Shown piece after piece: positions 18,246 to 27,206 of a stretch of 64,000 bases of DNA (positions within the stretch are counted from its first letter, which is position 1; every line of letters begins with the position of its first letter). This DNA is from Mycolicibacterium helvum (GTDB taxonomy: Bacteria; Actinomycetota; Actinomycetes; Mycobacteriales; Mycobacteriaceae): contig NZ_AP022596.1 in NCBI RefSeq assembly GCF_010731895.1, forward strand, positions 3,596,001 to 3,660,000. Reading direction: 5' to 3'. A program made the translations under genes and the position numbers. The notes under the pieces are model-generated. The model ran no database searches. It was given only the letters and a program-made list of their open reading frames with translations, and was not told the origin of the DNA.

Positions 18246-19393
18246 TCAGCACGGTGCTGGAGATCGGCCCAGCGGCAGTGATCCCTCTTCGCGGGTCGAT
18301 CGCAGCGGAGCTGGTAGCCGCGGCACTGGCCGGCATCGACGATACGACGGTGTTGTGGCAGGAGCGGCCGGTCGGCGTCGCTGATCTGTGGCGGCAAGTC
18401 ATCGCAGCGAGCGTCGAAATGGGCTGTGAATCACTAACCGTCGTGCATCCCTCATGGTGGCCGCAACATCGGGTGGAACGTATCGTTGCCGCGGCGGCGA
18501 CAGTCGTCACGGATGTCCGCGCGCTGTCGCGATCGGCGGTGATCGCGGGCAGCGACCTTGCTACCGTGGTCGAGATCGCCGACGACGTCGTCGCGATCAC
18601 CACCCTGGCCGAGTCGCCAGTGATAACGGCCCGTACCGACGACCCGGGCGATATCGCTCAGTCAATCGAGACCGATTCTGGCGCAAGGGTGCTCATCGAC
18701 GCACCACCAGGAGTAGCCGGCGCGGCCGAGTACGCCGGTGCGGTGAGCGCAGCGCTGCGTCGGCGCGGCGTGGTCGCCCAACTGGCCGGCATCGGTGATG
18801 TGCCGCCGCCGGCGTCCGCGGTCGAGCCCGTGGCGCCGGCGACGGCTCCGCGCCGCTGGCGGGTTCCGGTACTCGCGGCGGCTTCGGCGACCTTGACACT
18901 CTGTGCAATTGGTGCCAGCGCGGCCCGGGGCCAGGCCCCGGCGCCGGACGCCGTCGATATCATCGAAGGCCGTGTCACTCTGCGGATCCCTCCGCAGTGG
19001 CCGCTCACTCGGATCACCGCGGGGCCGGGATCGCGGCGCATCCAGGCCAGCTCGCCTACTGAACCGAATGTCGCTCTGCATGTCGCTCAATCCTATGCTC
19101 CCGGTGAGACATTGGATCGGACAGCGGATGTGTTGCGGCAGGCGGTCGACGAGCAGCCTGACGGCGTGTTCGTCGATTTCAATCCCGCCGACCGCCGTGG
19201 TGGGCGCCCCGCGGTCACCTACCGGGAGGTCCGGATCGGCCGGGACATCCGGTGGGCGGTGGTGCTCGACGGCTCGACGCGGATCAGTGTTGGATGCCAG
19301 AGCGCTGCGGGCCGAGAGGACAGCATCGCCCAGGTGTGCGAGCGGGCTATTGAGTCGGCTCGCGAATCGGTGGGAACCAATGGGGGCAGCTGA
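18233..19393 (+). CDS. ESX-4-associated membrane protein (Rv3446c-like)
   Basis: The product is about 386 aa. GTG at 18233 follows an AGGTGGG stretch by 3 nt; GTG at 18242 overlaps the eccC4 stop and is the alternative. The N-terminal ~200 residues are a soluble alpha/beta-looking domain (VIPLRGSIAAELVAAALAGI, TVVHPSWWPQHRVERI). One transmembrane helix follows at about 215-235 (VPVLAAASATLTLCAIGA). An extracytoplasmic ~150-residue domain (VTLRIPPQWPLTRI...) resembles the type VII secretion-associated proteins found at this position in every ESX-4 locus. Its molecular role is not established. Position and topology suggest a structural or substrate-handling accessory to EccB/C/D. Confidence 0.85.
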   Translation: MRTVISTVLEIGPAAVIPLRGSIAAELVAAALAGIDDTTVLWQERPVGVADLWRQVIAASVEMGCESLTVVHPSWWPQHRVERIVAAAATVVTDVRALSRSAVIAGSDLATVVEIADDVVAITTLAESPVITARTDDPGDIAQSIETDSGARVLIDAPPGVAGAAEYAGAVSAALRRRGVVAQLAGIGDVPPPASAVEPVAPATAPRRWRVPVLAAASATLTLCAIGASAARGQAPAPDAVDIIEGRVTLRIPPQWPLTRITAGPGSRRIQASSPTEPNVALHVAQSYAPGETLDRTADVLRQAVDEQPDGVFVDFNPADRRGGRPAVTYREVRIGRDIRWAVVLDGSTRISVGCQSAAGREDSIAQVCERAIESARESVGTNGGS

Positions 19394-19441
19394 ACGTCGA
19401 ATCTATTGTCAGCGTGTACAACTCAAATGGAAGGACGGACC

Positions 19442-19750
19442 GTGACGACTCTGAGTGCCGACTTTGATCTCATGCGCACCGCCGCCGCGGCTGCCGATAC
19501 GCGCAACGACGAGATCCGAGTGTTGTTGCAGGGCTTCATCACCCGAATGGAGTCGGTGCCGCCGACAGTGTGGGGTGGGCTGGCGGCGGCGCGGTTCAAG
19601 ACCGTGGTCGCGCACTGGAACAACGAGTCCACCAGGTTATCCAATGCCCTGGCCGCGATCGCCGACACGATCCGGAACAACGAACACGAACTGCGTGAGG
19701 CGGCGCAGCTACATGCGCGGCGCATCGCCGATGTGACCGCAGATCTCTAG
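19442..19750 (+). CDS. esxU: WXG100-family protein EsxU
   Basis: This 102-aa helical-hairpin protein has the WXG signature in its centre ([12 protein letters not shown]). GTG 19442 is chosen because a good GGAAGGA ribosome-binding site precedes it and it gives the canonical ~100-residue length; a longer in-frame start 36 bases upstream would add unlikely residues. EsxU pairs with EsxT, encoded 15 bases downstream, as the predicted ESX-4 substrate dimer. No C-terminal YxxxD/E export signal is evident. Confidence 0.92.
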   Translation: MTTLSADFDLMRTAAAAADTRNDEIRVLLQGFITRMESVPPTVWGGLAAARFKTVVAHWNNESTRLSNALAAIADTIRNNEHELREAAQLHARRIADVTADL

Positions 19751-19765
19751 CGAAGGAGCGCGACT

Positions 19766-20059
19766 GTGGACCCTGTCCTTTCCTACAATTTTGCCGAGAT
19801 CGACGCGGCGGTACTTGCCGATATCCAGGGCACGTCAACCCGCCTCGGTGCTGCACTCGATGATCTCAGCCGGCAGATCGCACCGCTGCGGGAGGTGTGG
19901 ACGGCCGATGCCGCGGCCGCCTACCAAGCCGAGCAGGCGAGTTGGCAGCAAGCCGCTTCCGCGTTGCACGACATCCTGGTGCGCCTGGGTACCGCGGTGC
20001 GCGACGGAGCGGCCGACGTCGCCGATGCCGATCGTCGCGCCGCCGGCATGTGGGGCTGA
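19766..20059 (+). CDS. esxT: WXG100-family protein EsxT
   Basis: The product has 97 aa and starts with GTG after a strong GAAGGAG site. It has the two-helix WXG100 size and pattern, but the turn reads VWTADAAAAY, with W-T-A instead of W-X-G. EsxT of M. tuberculosis (Rv3444c) also lacks the Gly at this position, so this is a family trait, not damage. It is the last gene of the ESX-4 rightward unit. In M. tuberculosis rplM comes next; here 6 kb of accessory DNA intervenes. Confidence 0.92.
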   Translation: MDPVLSYNFAEIDAAVLADIQGTSTRLGAALDDLSRQIAPLREVWTADAAAAYQAEQASWQQAASALHDILVRLGTAVRDGAADVADADRRAAGMWG

Positions 20060-20149
20060 TCGCCCACCCGAACTCTGTGCGGCCTCGGCGGAGGAGAGCC
20101 GTTGGGGCCGCACAGTCACTACCGCGCAGTGCCCAACTGTGCGCACGCG

Positions 20150-20270
20150 CCGTCCCGGCATCATGGCAACCCCCACCATGATGTCGGGGCGGTCGCGTCG
20201 GCCCTCCACGGTGGTGCAGGCCTCGGTGTTCTGCATCGGGCGCATCACCACGCCCAATGTGGCGTACCGT
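20150..20270 (-). pseudogene. Fragment of a GNAT acetyltransferase 3' region
   Basis: Translated on the minus strand, this stretch gives residues such as TTVEGRRDRPDIMVGVAMMPGR. They match the C-terminal region of the GNAT pseudogene at 24387-24970 (TTVEDRRGRPDTMVGFAMTPGR). At DNA level 20155-20226 and 24470-24541 agree at about 64 of 72 positions in the same orientation. Nothing of the catalytic core remains. The fragment fills the ~260-base gap between esxT and the GAF regulator, where no intact gene is present. Confidence 0.75.
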
Positions 20271-20319
20271 GACCGCACACGCGCCGGTCGGGACGACCGC
20301 GTGAGGAGTGTGATCGCCG

Positions 20320-21615
20320 ATGGGCATATCCAGAACACCGCGGACCGGAGCCGGTGGGCCGCGGCCGTCGGCGCTATTGCGTGCGGTCCACGAGCTGTTC
20401 GTCGCCGGTGAGGTCGACGCCTCGTACCTGGAATCCAGCTCATTGCGCCCAATCGTGGCCAAGAGCTGGCAGCGCAGCCTGGCCAAGGGCGTCGACCCCG
20501 ACGCTGCGGCGCAAGCCTCGCCGGTGGGGGAGGAACTGGCCCGGCTGCGTGAGGCGCATCCGCTGGCCCCGGCACTACCGGTCATCCGTCGACTGCTCGT
20601 CGATGACGCTGCCGGTTCCGGGGTAGTGGTCGCGGTGACCGGCGCCGACGGCACCCTGCTGTGGGTGGAGGGCGACCGCAACGCCCGCCGCCGCGCCGAG
20701 GCGATGAACTTCATGCCCGGCGCGGACTGGAGTGAACGCGGCGCGGGCACCAACGCGCCAGGAACCGCCCTGGCAGTCGATGCTGAGCTGCAGATTCACG
20801 GCTCCGAACACTTCTCCCGGATGGTGCAGCCGTGGAGTTGCACGGCGGTGCCCGTCCACGACCCGACCACCGGCGCACTGCTCGGCGCCCTCGACCTGAC
20901 CGGCGGATCGCGGGTCGCCACCCCGCAGGCGCTGGCCCTGGTCCGCGCCACCGTCGTCGCCGTCGAAAGCCACTTGGCTCTGCTTCGGCTGACCGGAGCG
21001 GCGGTCGAGGTGGCGCCGCGGCGTCCACGGCTGGCGGTGCTCGGTTCCGAGCGGCCGCGGTGGCTGGTCACCGACGAGTTCGGGCACCTGCGTGCGACTC
21101 AGCTGACCGGCCGGCACGCCGACATCCTGGTGCTGCTCAGCCGGCACCCCGAGGGGTTGAGCGCTGATCACTTGGCGATGCTGCTCGACGACAAGGACCT
21201 CGACGTGGTGACAGTGCGCGCCGAGATGTCACGCCTGCGAAAGGTCGTCGGCGCGGAGGTCATCGACTCACGGCCCTATCGGCTGCTGGTTCCGATCACC
21301 ACCGACATCGGTGAGGTGGACGAGGCGCTCGACGCCGGCGACGTGACCGCCGCCCTCGATCGCTATCCGGGACCGCTTCTGCCGCAATCGATCTCACCGG
21401 CGGTCGGCCGACTCCGTACCGAGCTGACGATGACGCTGCGCGCCGCCGTGCTGGCCACCGGGGACCCGGCGGTGCTGCGCCGCTGGCTGAACAGTCCCGA
21501 CGGGCGGGACGATCGGGACGGCTGGCGAGCGCTGCATGACGGCACGCTGCCCGGCTCGGTGCAGCAGGCGCAGGCCCACGGGAAGCTCGCCGGACTGGAC
21601 ATCGACCTGGCCTGA
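20320..21615 (+). CDS. GAF-domain transcriptional regulator (AcoR-like sensor part) of the aldehyde/alcohol dehydrogenase module
   Basis: This 431-aa protein is organised like the sensory half of AcoR-type activators. An N-terminal helical region (ESSSLRPIVAKSWQRSLAKGVDP, about 40-60) is followed by a GAF domain (about 90-225) with the typical GTNAPGTAL and WSCTAVPVHDPTTGALLGALDLTG segments. It has no sigma-54-interacting AAA+ domain and no Fis HTH. Instead the last ~200 residues look like a winged-helix region (TGRHADILVLLSRHPEGLSADHLAMLL, VTVRAEMSRLRKVVG) with a helical tail. It directly precedes the aldehyde dehydrogenase gene, and a perfect inverted repeat lies just after its stop, so local regulation is likely. 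Confidence 0.82.
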   Translation: MGISRTPRTGAGGPRPSALLRAVHELFVAGEVDASYLESSSLRPIVAKSWQRSLAKGVDPDAAAQASPVGEELARLREAHPLAPALPVIRRLLVDDAAGSGVVVAVTGADGTLLWVEGDRNARRRAEAMNFMPGADWSERGAGTNAPGTALAVDAELQIHGSEHFSRMVQPWSCTAVPVHDPTTGALLGALDLTGGSRVATPQALALVRATVVAVESHLALLRLTGAAVEVAPRRPRLAVLGSERPRWLVTDEFGHLRATQLTGRHADILVLLSRHPEGLSADHLAMLLDDKDLDVVTVRAEMSRLRKVVGAEVIDSRPYRLLVPITTDIGEVDEALDAGDVTAALDRYPGPLLPQSISPAVGRLRTELTMTLRAAVLATGDPAVLRRWLNSPDGRDDRDGWRALHDGTLPGSVQQAQAHGKLAGLDIDLA

Positions 21616-21616
21616 A

Positions 21617-21638
21617 GGTTGCACGACTGCGTGCAACC
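21617..21638. promoter_or_regulatory. Inverted repeat upstream of the aldehyde dehydrogenase operon
   Basis: GGTTGCAC-N6-GTGCAACC is a perfect 8-bp inverted repeat starting 2 bases after the regulator's stop codon and ~75 bases before the aldehyde dehydrogenase start. A further half-site (GCTGCAACC) follows at once. AcoR-class regulators bind TTGCA/TGCAA-containing palindromes, so this is a likely operator. A terminator is the alternative, but no T-tract follows. Confidence 0.55.
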
Positions 21639-21713
21639 GTGCTGCAACCCCGTACTGCCTAGTTTCAGTGACGACCGACACACTTCGTCGTCTTGAACAG
21701 GCAGGAGAATGCC

Positions 21714-23237
21714 ATGACTGTATATGCGAGGCCCGGGGCGGAAGGCTCCGTGATGTCGTTCGCGGCCCGCTACGACAACTTCATCGGCGGCGACTGGGTC
21801 GCGCCGGTGGGGGGTTTGTATTTCGAGAATCGGACGCCGGTGACCGGCGAGGTGTTTTGTGAGGTGGCCCGGTCCACTGAGGCTGATGTCGAGTTGGCCC
21901 TGGATGCCGCGCACGCCGCCGCACCGGCCTGGGGCAAGACCTCGGCCGCCGAACGCGCGCTGATCCTCAACAAGATCGCCGATCGTATCGAAGCCAATCT
22001 GGAGAAGATCGCTGTCGCCGAATCCTGGGATAACGGTAAGCCGGTTCGGGAAACGCTGAATGCCGATATTCCGTTGGCGGTGGACCACTTTCGCTACTTT
22101 GCCGGGGCGATCCGCGCCCAAGAAGGTGCGTTGAGTCAGATCGATGAGGACACGGTGGCGTATCACTTCCATGAGCCGTTGGGGGTGGTGGGGCAGATCA
22201 TCCCGTGGAATTTCCCGATCCTGATGGCGGTGTGGAAGTTGGCGCCGGCGTTGGCGGCCGGTAATGCGGTGGTGCTCAAGCCTGCCGAGCAGACTCCGGC
22301 GTCGGTGCTGTATTTGATGTCGTTGATCGCTGATCTGTTGCCCGCTGGTGTTCTCAACGTGGTCAATGGGTTTGGTGTGGAGGCCGGTAAGCCGTTGGCG
22401 TCCTCGAACCGGATCGCCAAGATCGCGTTCACCGGGGAGACCACCACCGGGCGGTTGATCATGCAGTACGCCTCCCAGAATCTGATCCCGGTCACGTTGG
22501 AGTTGGGTGGTAAGAGTCCCAACATCTTCTTCTCCGACGTGATGGCTGCCAACGACGACTATCAGGACAAGGCGTTGGAAGGCTTCACGATGTTCGCCCT
22601 CAACCAGGGCGAAGTGTGCACCTGCCCGTCGCGCAGCTTGATTCAAGCCGATATTTATGACGAGTTCCTGGCGATGGCCGCCATCCGCACCAAGGCCGTA
22701 CGCCAGGGTGATCCGTTGGACACCGAAACGATGATCGGGGCGCAGGCCTCTAATGATCAGCTGGAAAAGATCCTGTCGTATATCGAGATCGGCAAAAGCG
22801 AAGGCGCCAAGGTGATGACCGGCGGTGAGCGCGCCGAGCTTGGTGGTGATCTCAGTGGCGGTTACTACGTGCAGCCGACGATCTTCACCGGCAACAACGC
22901 CATGCGGATCTTCCAGGAAGAGATCTTCGGCCCCGTCGTGGCGGTCACCGCGTTCACGGACTACGACGACGCCATCGGCATCGCCAACGACACCCTCTAC
23001 GGGCTGGGTGCGGGGGTGTGGAGCCGCGACGGCAACACCGCCTACCGCGCCGGCCGCGATATCAAGGCCGGCCGGGTGTGGACCAACTGCTACCACCAGT
23101 ACCCCGCGCACGCGGCCTTCGGTGGTTACAAGCAGTCCGGCATCGGCCGGGAGAACCACCTGATGATGCTGGATCACTACCAACAGACCAAGAACCTGCT
23201 CGTCTCCTACTCCAACAAGGCCCAAGGCTTCTTCTGA
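21714..23237 (+). CDS. NAD+-dependent aldehyde dehydrogenase (ExaC/AcoD type)
   Basis: This 507-aa enzyme oxidises acetaldehyde or related short aldehydes to the acid. Key features are [17 protein letters not shown], the general-base region [12 protein letters not shown] with its Glu, and the nucleophile region [14 protein letters not shown]. The C-terminal [19 protein letters not shown] segment is characteristic of the ExaC/AcoD subgroup. The ATG at 21714 is preceded by AGGAG at 7-nt spacing; an in-frame TTG 21 bases upstream is less likely. Its stop codon overlaps the start of a small His-rich ORF (TGATG). With the alcohol dehydrogenase it would form an alcohol-to-acid route. Confidence 0.93.
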   Translation: MTVYARPGAEGSVMSFAARYDNFIGGDWVAPVGGLYFENRTPVTGEVFCEVARSTEADVELALDAAHAAAPAWGKTSAAERALILNKIADRIEANLEKIAVAESWDNGKPVRETLNADIPLAVDHFRYFAGAIRAQEGALSQIDEDTVAYHFHEPLGVVGQIIPWNFPILMAVWKLAPALAAGNAVVLKPAEQTPASVLYLMSLIADLLPAGVLNVVNGFGVEAGKPLASSNRIAKIAFTGETTTGRLIMQYASQNLIPVTLELGGKSPNIFFSDVMAANDDYQDKALEGFTMFALNQGEVCTCPSRSLIQADIYDEFLAMAAIRTKAVRQGDPLDTETMIGAQASNDQLEKILSYIEIGKSEGAKVMTGGERAELGGDLSGGYYVQPTIFTGNNAMRIFQEEIFGPVVAVTAFTDYDDAIGIANDTLYGLGAGVWSRDGNTAYRAGRDIKAGRVWTNCYHQYPAHAAFGGYKQSGIGRENHLMMLDHYQQTKNLLVSYSNKAQGFF

Positions 23238-23338
23238 TGAATGACTTCGGCGCACATCCCGCGGCTCAGCAACCGGAACCGCACCGAAATCACAAGGCAC
23301 TCCACCACAACCACGTTCACGAAGGACAACAATCATGA
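23237..23338 (+). CDS. Small His-rich ORF (33 codons) bridging aldehyde and alcohol dehydrogenase genes
   Basis: This short frame starts with an ATG that overlaps the aldehyde dehydrogenase stop (TGATG) and ends with a TGA that overlaps the alcohol dehydrogenase start (ATGA). It exactly bridges the two genes. The predicted peptide is rich in His, notably HHNHVH near its end. No homologue is recognised. The next gene has its own GAAGGA site inside this ORF, so the ORF could be a translational coupler, a metal-binding peptide related to the Zn enzyme downstream, or coincidence. In several other actinobacteria a DUF779 gene occupies this place. Confidence 0.4.
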   Translation: MNDFGAHPAAQQPEPHRNHKALHHNHVHEGQQS

Positions 23339-24396
23339 CTCAGACACTTGGCACCCCCGCCACATCAACGACCACCGACACCATGCGCGCTGCCGTCGTC
23401 ACCGAATTCGGCGCGCCTCTCCAGGTCGTCGATGTCGACCTGCCCACCCCCGGCCACGGCGAAGCCTTGGTCAAGCTGGAGACCTCGGGGGTGTGCCACA
23501 CCGATCTCCATGCGGCCCATGGTGATTGGCCCGTCAAGCCGGCGCCGCCGTTCATCCCGGGCCACGAGGGCTATGGCACCGTCATCGCGCTTGGCGAAGG
23601 CGTCACCGACCTGGAACTCGGCGACAAGGTCGGCAATGCGTGGCTGTGGTCGGCGTGCGGCAGCTGCGAGTACTGCCGCACCGGCTGGGAAACCCTGTGC
23701 GAGAGGCAGCAGAACGGCGGCTACAGCGTCAACGGCAGCTTCGGCACCTACATGCTGGTGAATGCGGCCTACGCCGCGCGGATTCCCGACGGTGTCGACC
23801 CGCTTGAGGTGGCACCGATCCTGTGTGCCGGCGTCACCGTGTACAAGGGTCTGAAGGTCACCGACACCCGACCTGGCCAGTGGGTGGCGATCTCCGGCAT
23901 CGGCGGCCTGGGACACATCGCTGTGCAATACGCCCGTGCCATGGGCCTGCGTGTGGTGGCCGTCGACATCGACGATGCGAAGCTCGCCCTTGCCGCGCGG
24001 CTCGGCGCGGAGGTCACCGTGAACGCCAAGACCTCCGACGTTGTTGCGGAAGTCCAGAAGGCCACCGGCGGCGTGCACGGCGTGCTCGTCACCGCCGTGC
24101 ATCCGCAGGCGTTCGGGCAGGCGATCGGCCTGACCCGGCGTGGTGGAACCATCGTCTTCAACGGCCTCCCGCCCGGCGATTTCCCGGCACCGATCTTCGA
24201 TATCGTGTTGAAGGGCTTGACGATTCGCGGCTCGATCGTCGGCACTCGTCAGGACATGGCCGAAGCGCTGGACTTCTACGCCCGCGGCCTGATCCATCCC
24301 ACCGTGGAGGCGGCCAGCCTCGACGACATCAATGAGGTGTTCGGTCGGATGGAACGCGGCCAGATCGATGGCCGCGTGGTCATCGACTATCGCTGA
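23335..24396 (+). CDS. Zinc-dependent alcohol dehydrogenase (AdhP-type)
   Basis: This 353-aa medium-chain dehydrogenase/reductase interconverts primary alcohols and aldehydes with NAD(H). The catalytic zinc ligands are in SGVCHTDLH and PGHEGYG. The structural zinc site is CGSCEYCRTGWETLC. The nucleotide-binding glycines are in SGIGGLGHIAVQYA, followed by a strand ending VDIDD, which favours NAD+. Compared with AdhP it has a ~15-residue Thr-rich N-terminal addition. It follows the aldehyde dehydrogenase gene by 97 bases and is presumably cotranscribed under the GAF regulator. Its 3' end overlaps the minus-strand GNAT pseudogene by 10 bases. Confidence 0.93.
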   Translation: MTQTLGTPATSTTTDTMRAAVVTEFGAPLQVVDVDLPTPGHGEALVKLETSGVCHTDLHAAHGDWPVKPAPPFIPGHEGYGTVIALGEGVTDLELGDKVGNAWLWSACGSCEYCRTGWETLCERQQNGGYSVNGSFGTYMLVNAAYAARIPDGVDPLEVAPILCAGVTVYKGLKVTDTRPGQWVAISGIGGLGHIAVQYARAMGLRVVAVDIDDAKLALAARLGAEVTVNAKTSDVVAEVQKATGGVHGVLVTAVHPQAFGQAIGLTRRGGTIVFNGLPPGDFPAPIFDIVLKGLTIRGSIVGTRQDMAEALDFYARGLIHPTVEAASLDDINEVFGRMERGQIDGRVVIDYR

Positions 24397-24970
24397 TTCC
24401 CCAGCACCTCGCGCACGGCTTCGATACCGACCAGGCCGATATCGTCACGTCGGATCGTCGCCCACCGCCCCGGCGTCATGGCAAACCCCACCATGGTGTC
24501 GGGGCGGCCGCGTCGGTCCTCCACCGTGGTGCCGGTCTCGGCATACGGCAGCGAGCGGGTCACCCCCAAGGAGGCGGCATTGTCATGCCAGGCGCGGGTG
24601 ACGGCCAGGTCGGCGTCAAAGCCGGCGAAGATCAAGTGCAGTGCGGCCTGGCGGAGCTCCTTGCCGAAGCCCTGCCCCTGATGCGCGAGACCCAGCCACG
24701 AGCCGGTGGTCAAACTCCGGTTCTGCGGAAAGTGTTCTGCGTCGTCTCGGCCCGGTTGCGCCAGTAGTACTGCAGGCTGTTGCGTTCCAATTGCGGTGAC
24801 GGCACGTCGGTCCACGGTTCGCTGAACGGCATGGTCGCCGGATCGTGAATCCCGTTGGCCGCCAGGGTGGCCAGCTGCACGCCCAGCTCGTCGCTGACAG
24901 AGCGCAGCGTGACCCGCGGTGTCACCACCTGCAGATCGAATAGTGGCCAGATGTGCGCCATGCCTGCCAT
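24387..24970 (-). pseudogene. GNAT acetyltransferase, internally deleted and frameshifted
   Basis: Two reading frames together make most of one GNAT acetyltransferase. The N-terminal frame starts at 24970 or 24961 (MAHIWPLFDLQVVTPR) and runs to about QYYWRNRAETT. The C-terminal frame resumes at TTGSWLGLAHQGQGFGKEL, the acetyl-CoA-binding loop, and runs to the stop at 24387. Around 24710-24730 the frame shifts, and about 30 residues that normally lie between these blocks are absent, so the core is broken. The fragment at 20150-20270 is a second copy of its 3' part. The gene is divergent from the thioesterase gene. Confidence 0.8.
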
Positions 24971-25056
24971 CGGACCACAGTTCAAACGGGTCTCGAAAGC
25001 GATTTTCGCTGCTCGCGGCGGTTGCCGGGGCTGGCCATCTGCGAAGATGCCAGATG

Positions 25057-25968
25057 ATGAGCACACCTAACGGACCCCAGTCGGTCTTCAGCGTCGGCAA
25101 CACCGGAGTCAGCGAGGCCGGCATCTCGCTGGACCAACAGGTGCACCAGACGCTGGTCGACCACCGCGGCGTGGTGGAGATGCCGGCCTACGCGGTGATG
25201 GCCGAATCGGTCACCAGCGGCGCGTACTGGTACACGTTTGCCGAGCCCGTCGCCACCGTGCAGTCCTGGCTCGCACTCACCGCCGGCGCCCGGCCCAAGG
25301 TGGGGGATCGGCTGCATGCCGTGTCGGCGATGGCCCACCGAGATGACGCCCATGGCACCGCCACCGTGACCATCACCACCGGAAACCACGACGTCGTCTG
25401 CTCGGGAGTGGCCCGCGCCGTGCGGGTCGGCCGCAGCACCGAAGCGCTGCGGGCGCTGGACAAGGACGCCATCGCGACACCGGTCGAGACACTGCCCGCA
25501 CCGCCCGACGTCGACACCACCGTCTCGACCATCGACCCGGACTGGGATGGCCGGCGCATCCTGGCCGCGATCAGCAGCGGCGATATCGCTCGCGGGCCGC
25601 TGTGCGAACTGCTGGACATGACCGTCGCGATCGAGGACGAGCCGGTCATGACGGTCACGCCGCAAGCGTGGATGGCCAACCCGCTGGGCGCCATTCAGGG
25701 CGGCGTCATCGCGTCGCTGATCGGTCAGGCCTGTTCCCTGGCGGGCCAGGCCCACACCAGCCCCGGCGACCGCTACACCCTGGCTGACCTGTCCGTTTTC
25801 TACTTCCGGTCGCCTCCGGTCGACGGGCGGCCTCTCACGCTGGCCACCACCACCGAGCGCGTCGGCCGCCGGATGGGGACGGTGGCGGCGACCATGACCG
25901 ACGCCGTCGGCACCCGTTATGTCCGGGCTGTCGCCAACATCGCCTACGAGCGGGCAACGGCGTTTTGA
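25057..25968 (+). CDS. Acyl-CoA thioesterase-like protein with two hotdog domains
   Basis: The product has 303 aa from ATG 25057; an ATG three bases earlier is equivalent, and the frame is open further upstream without a ribosome-binding site. Two PaaI-type thioesterase halves are visible. The N-terminal half contains GVVEMPAYAVMAESVTSG. The C-terminal half contains NPLGAIQGGVIASLIGQACSLAGQ, the active-site HGG-like helix, here QGG in place of HGG, followed by the DLSVFYFRSP strand. It would hydrolyse acyl-CoA thioesters, but the substrate is unknown. Loss of His in the HGG motif may change activity. It stands alone between the GNAT pseudogene and rplM. Confidence 0.78.
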   Translation: MSTPNGPQSVFSVGNTGVSEAGISLDQQVHQTLVDHRGVVEMPAYAVMAESVTSGAYWYTFAEPVATVQSWLALTAGARPKVGDRLHAVSAMAHRDDAHGTATVTITTGNHDVVCSGVARAVRVGRSTEALRALDKDAIATPVETLPAPPDVDTTVSTIDPDWDGRRILAAISSGDIARGPLCELLDMTVAIEDEPVMTVTPQAWMANPLGAIQGGVIASLIGQACSLAGQAHTSPGDRYTLADLSVFYFRSPPVDGRPLTLATTTERVGRRMGTVAATMTDAVGTRYVRAVANIAYERATAF

Positions 25969-26150
25969 CCTGCCCGGATCGTCGCAGGTAAGCTGCCACG
26001 TTGGCGTGCGGTACGCCGCGGTTTCGCACCGTGGCGTAAGCCGGGTTCTCGGGTCAGTGTTGGTCGCCGAGAAGTAACCCCCCACCGTCGCGTACCGACC
26101 GGCACCCGGGTCATACCGGGACCAACCCGAGAAGAAAAGAAGGTAGCGCT
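25969..26150 (+). promoter_or_regulatory. Structured leader region of rplM-rpsI
   Basis: This 182-base non-coding stretch lies upstream of rplM. It contains a strong stem-loop at 26012-26038 (arms TACGCCGCGGT / ACCGTGGCGTA, pairing at 10 of 11 with one G-T, loop TTCGC). A longer-range pairing of TTCTCGG (26044-26050) with CCGAGAA (26065-26071) follows, then CCCGG/CCGGG at 26105-26120. AGAAAAGAAGG then provides the ribosome-binding site. The pattern suggests an autoregulatory ribosomal-protein leader, but no known Rfam class is recognised. It also contains the operon promoter. Confidence 0.5.
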
Positions 26151-26590
26151 GTGTCTACGTACACGCCGAAGGCGGGTGACACCACGCGTTCGTGGTACGT
26201 CATCGACGCCACCGACGTGGTGCTCGGCCGGCTCGCCGTTGAAGCAGCTAAGTTGCTGCGCGGCAAGCACAAGCCGACATTCACGCCGAATGTCGACGGT
26301 GGCGATTTCGTCATCGTCATCAACGCCGACAAGATCGCCGTCAGCGGCGACAAGCTCCAGACCAAGATGACCTACCGTCACTCGGGTTACCCGGGTGGTC
26401 TGCGCTCCCGCACCCTTGGGGACGAGATGGTCAAGCACGCCGACCGTGTGGTCGAGAACGCCATCGTCGGGATGCTGCCGCACAACAAGCTGAGCCGTCA
26501 GGTGCAGAAGAAGCTCAAGGTTTACGCCGGCCCGGATCATCCGCATGCCGCGCAGCAGCCGATTCCGTTCGAGATCAAGCAGGTGGCGCA

Positions 26591-26594
<4 letters not shown>
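26151..26594 (+). CDS. rplM: 50S ribosomal protein L13
   Basis: This 147-aa ribosomal protein L13, starting with GTG, is an early-assembly protein of the large subunit. Characteristic blocks are [39 protein letters not shown] and the C-terminal [17 protein letters not shown]...[11 protein letters not shown]. An AAGAAGG site lies 6 nt upstream. The stop overlaps the rpsI start (ATGA...), the usual rplM-rpsI operon. Confidence 0.98.
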
Positions 26595-27112
<518 letters not shown>

Positions 27113-27139
27113 TCTGCCGCGTATCCCTACGCAACGGCT

Positions 27140-27178
27140 CGCCGGGTGTCGTCCAGTTTCCACTGGAGGCGCCCGGCG
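27140..27178 (+). terminator. Bipartite hairpin after rpsI
   Basis: Outer arms CGCCGGG/CCCGGCG enclose a second perfect hairpin TCCAGT-TTCC-ACTGGA. It lies 28 bases after the rpsI stop. There is no T-tract, as is usual for actinobacterial terminators of this kind. Confidence 0.6.
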
Positions 27179-27187
27179 ATTCGTTTG

Positions 27188-27206
27188 TGGGCTGTGTCAC
27201 AGCCCA
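27188..27206. repeat. Perfect 9-bp inverted repeat in the rpsI-secreted protein gap
   Basis: TGGGCTGTG-T-CACAGCCCA is a perfect palindrome with a single central base. The 328-base gap between rpsI and the secreted protein gene holds this, the terminator at 27140 and the tandem repeat at 27385, but no gene. The near-absence of a loop favours a DNA-binding site over an RNA hairpin. Confidence 0.5.

Noticed and set aside
19766..20059. Missing WXG glycine in esxT as a damaging mutation
   Set aside because: EsxT of M. tuberculosis also lacks Gly at this site, so the change is family-typical.
21363..23336. Long minus-strand open frame (657 codons) opposite the aldehyde dehydrogenase and regulator
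   Set aside because: It is a shadow of high-GC codon bias. Its residues resemble no protein, and the plus strand encodes clear conserved genes.
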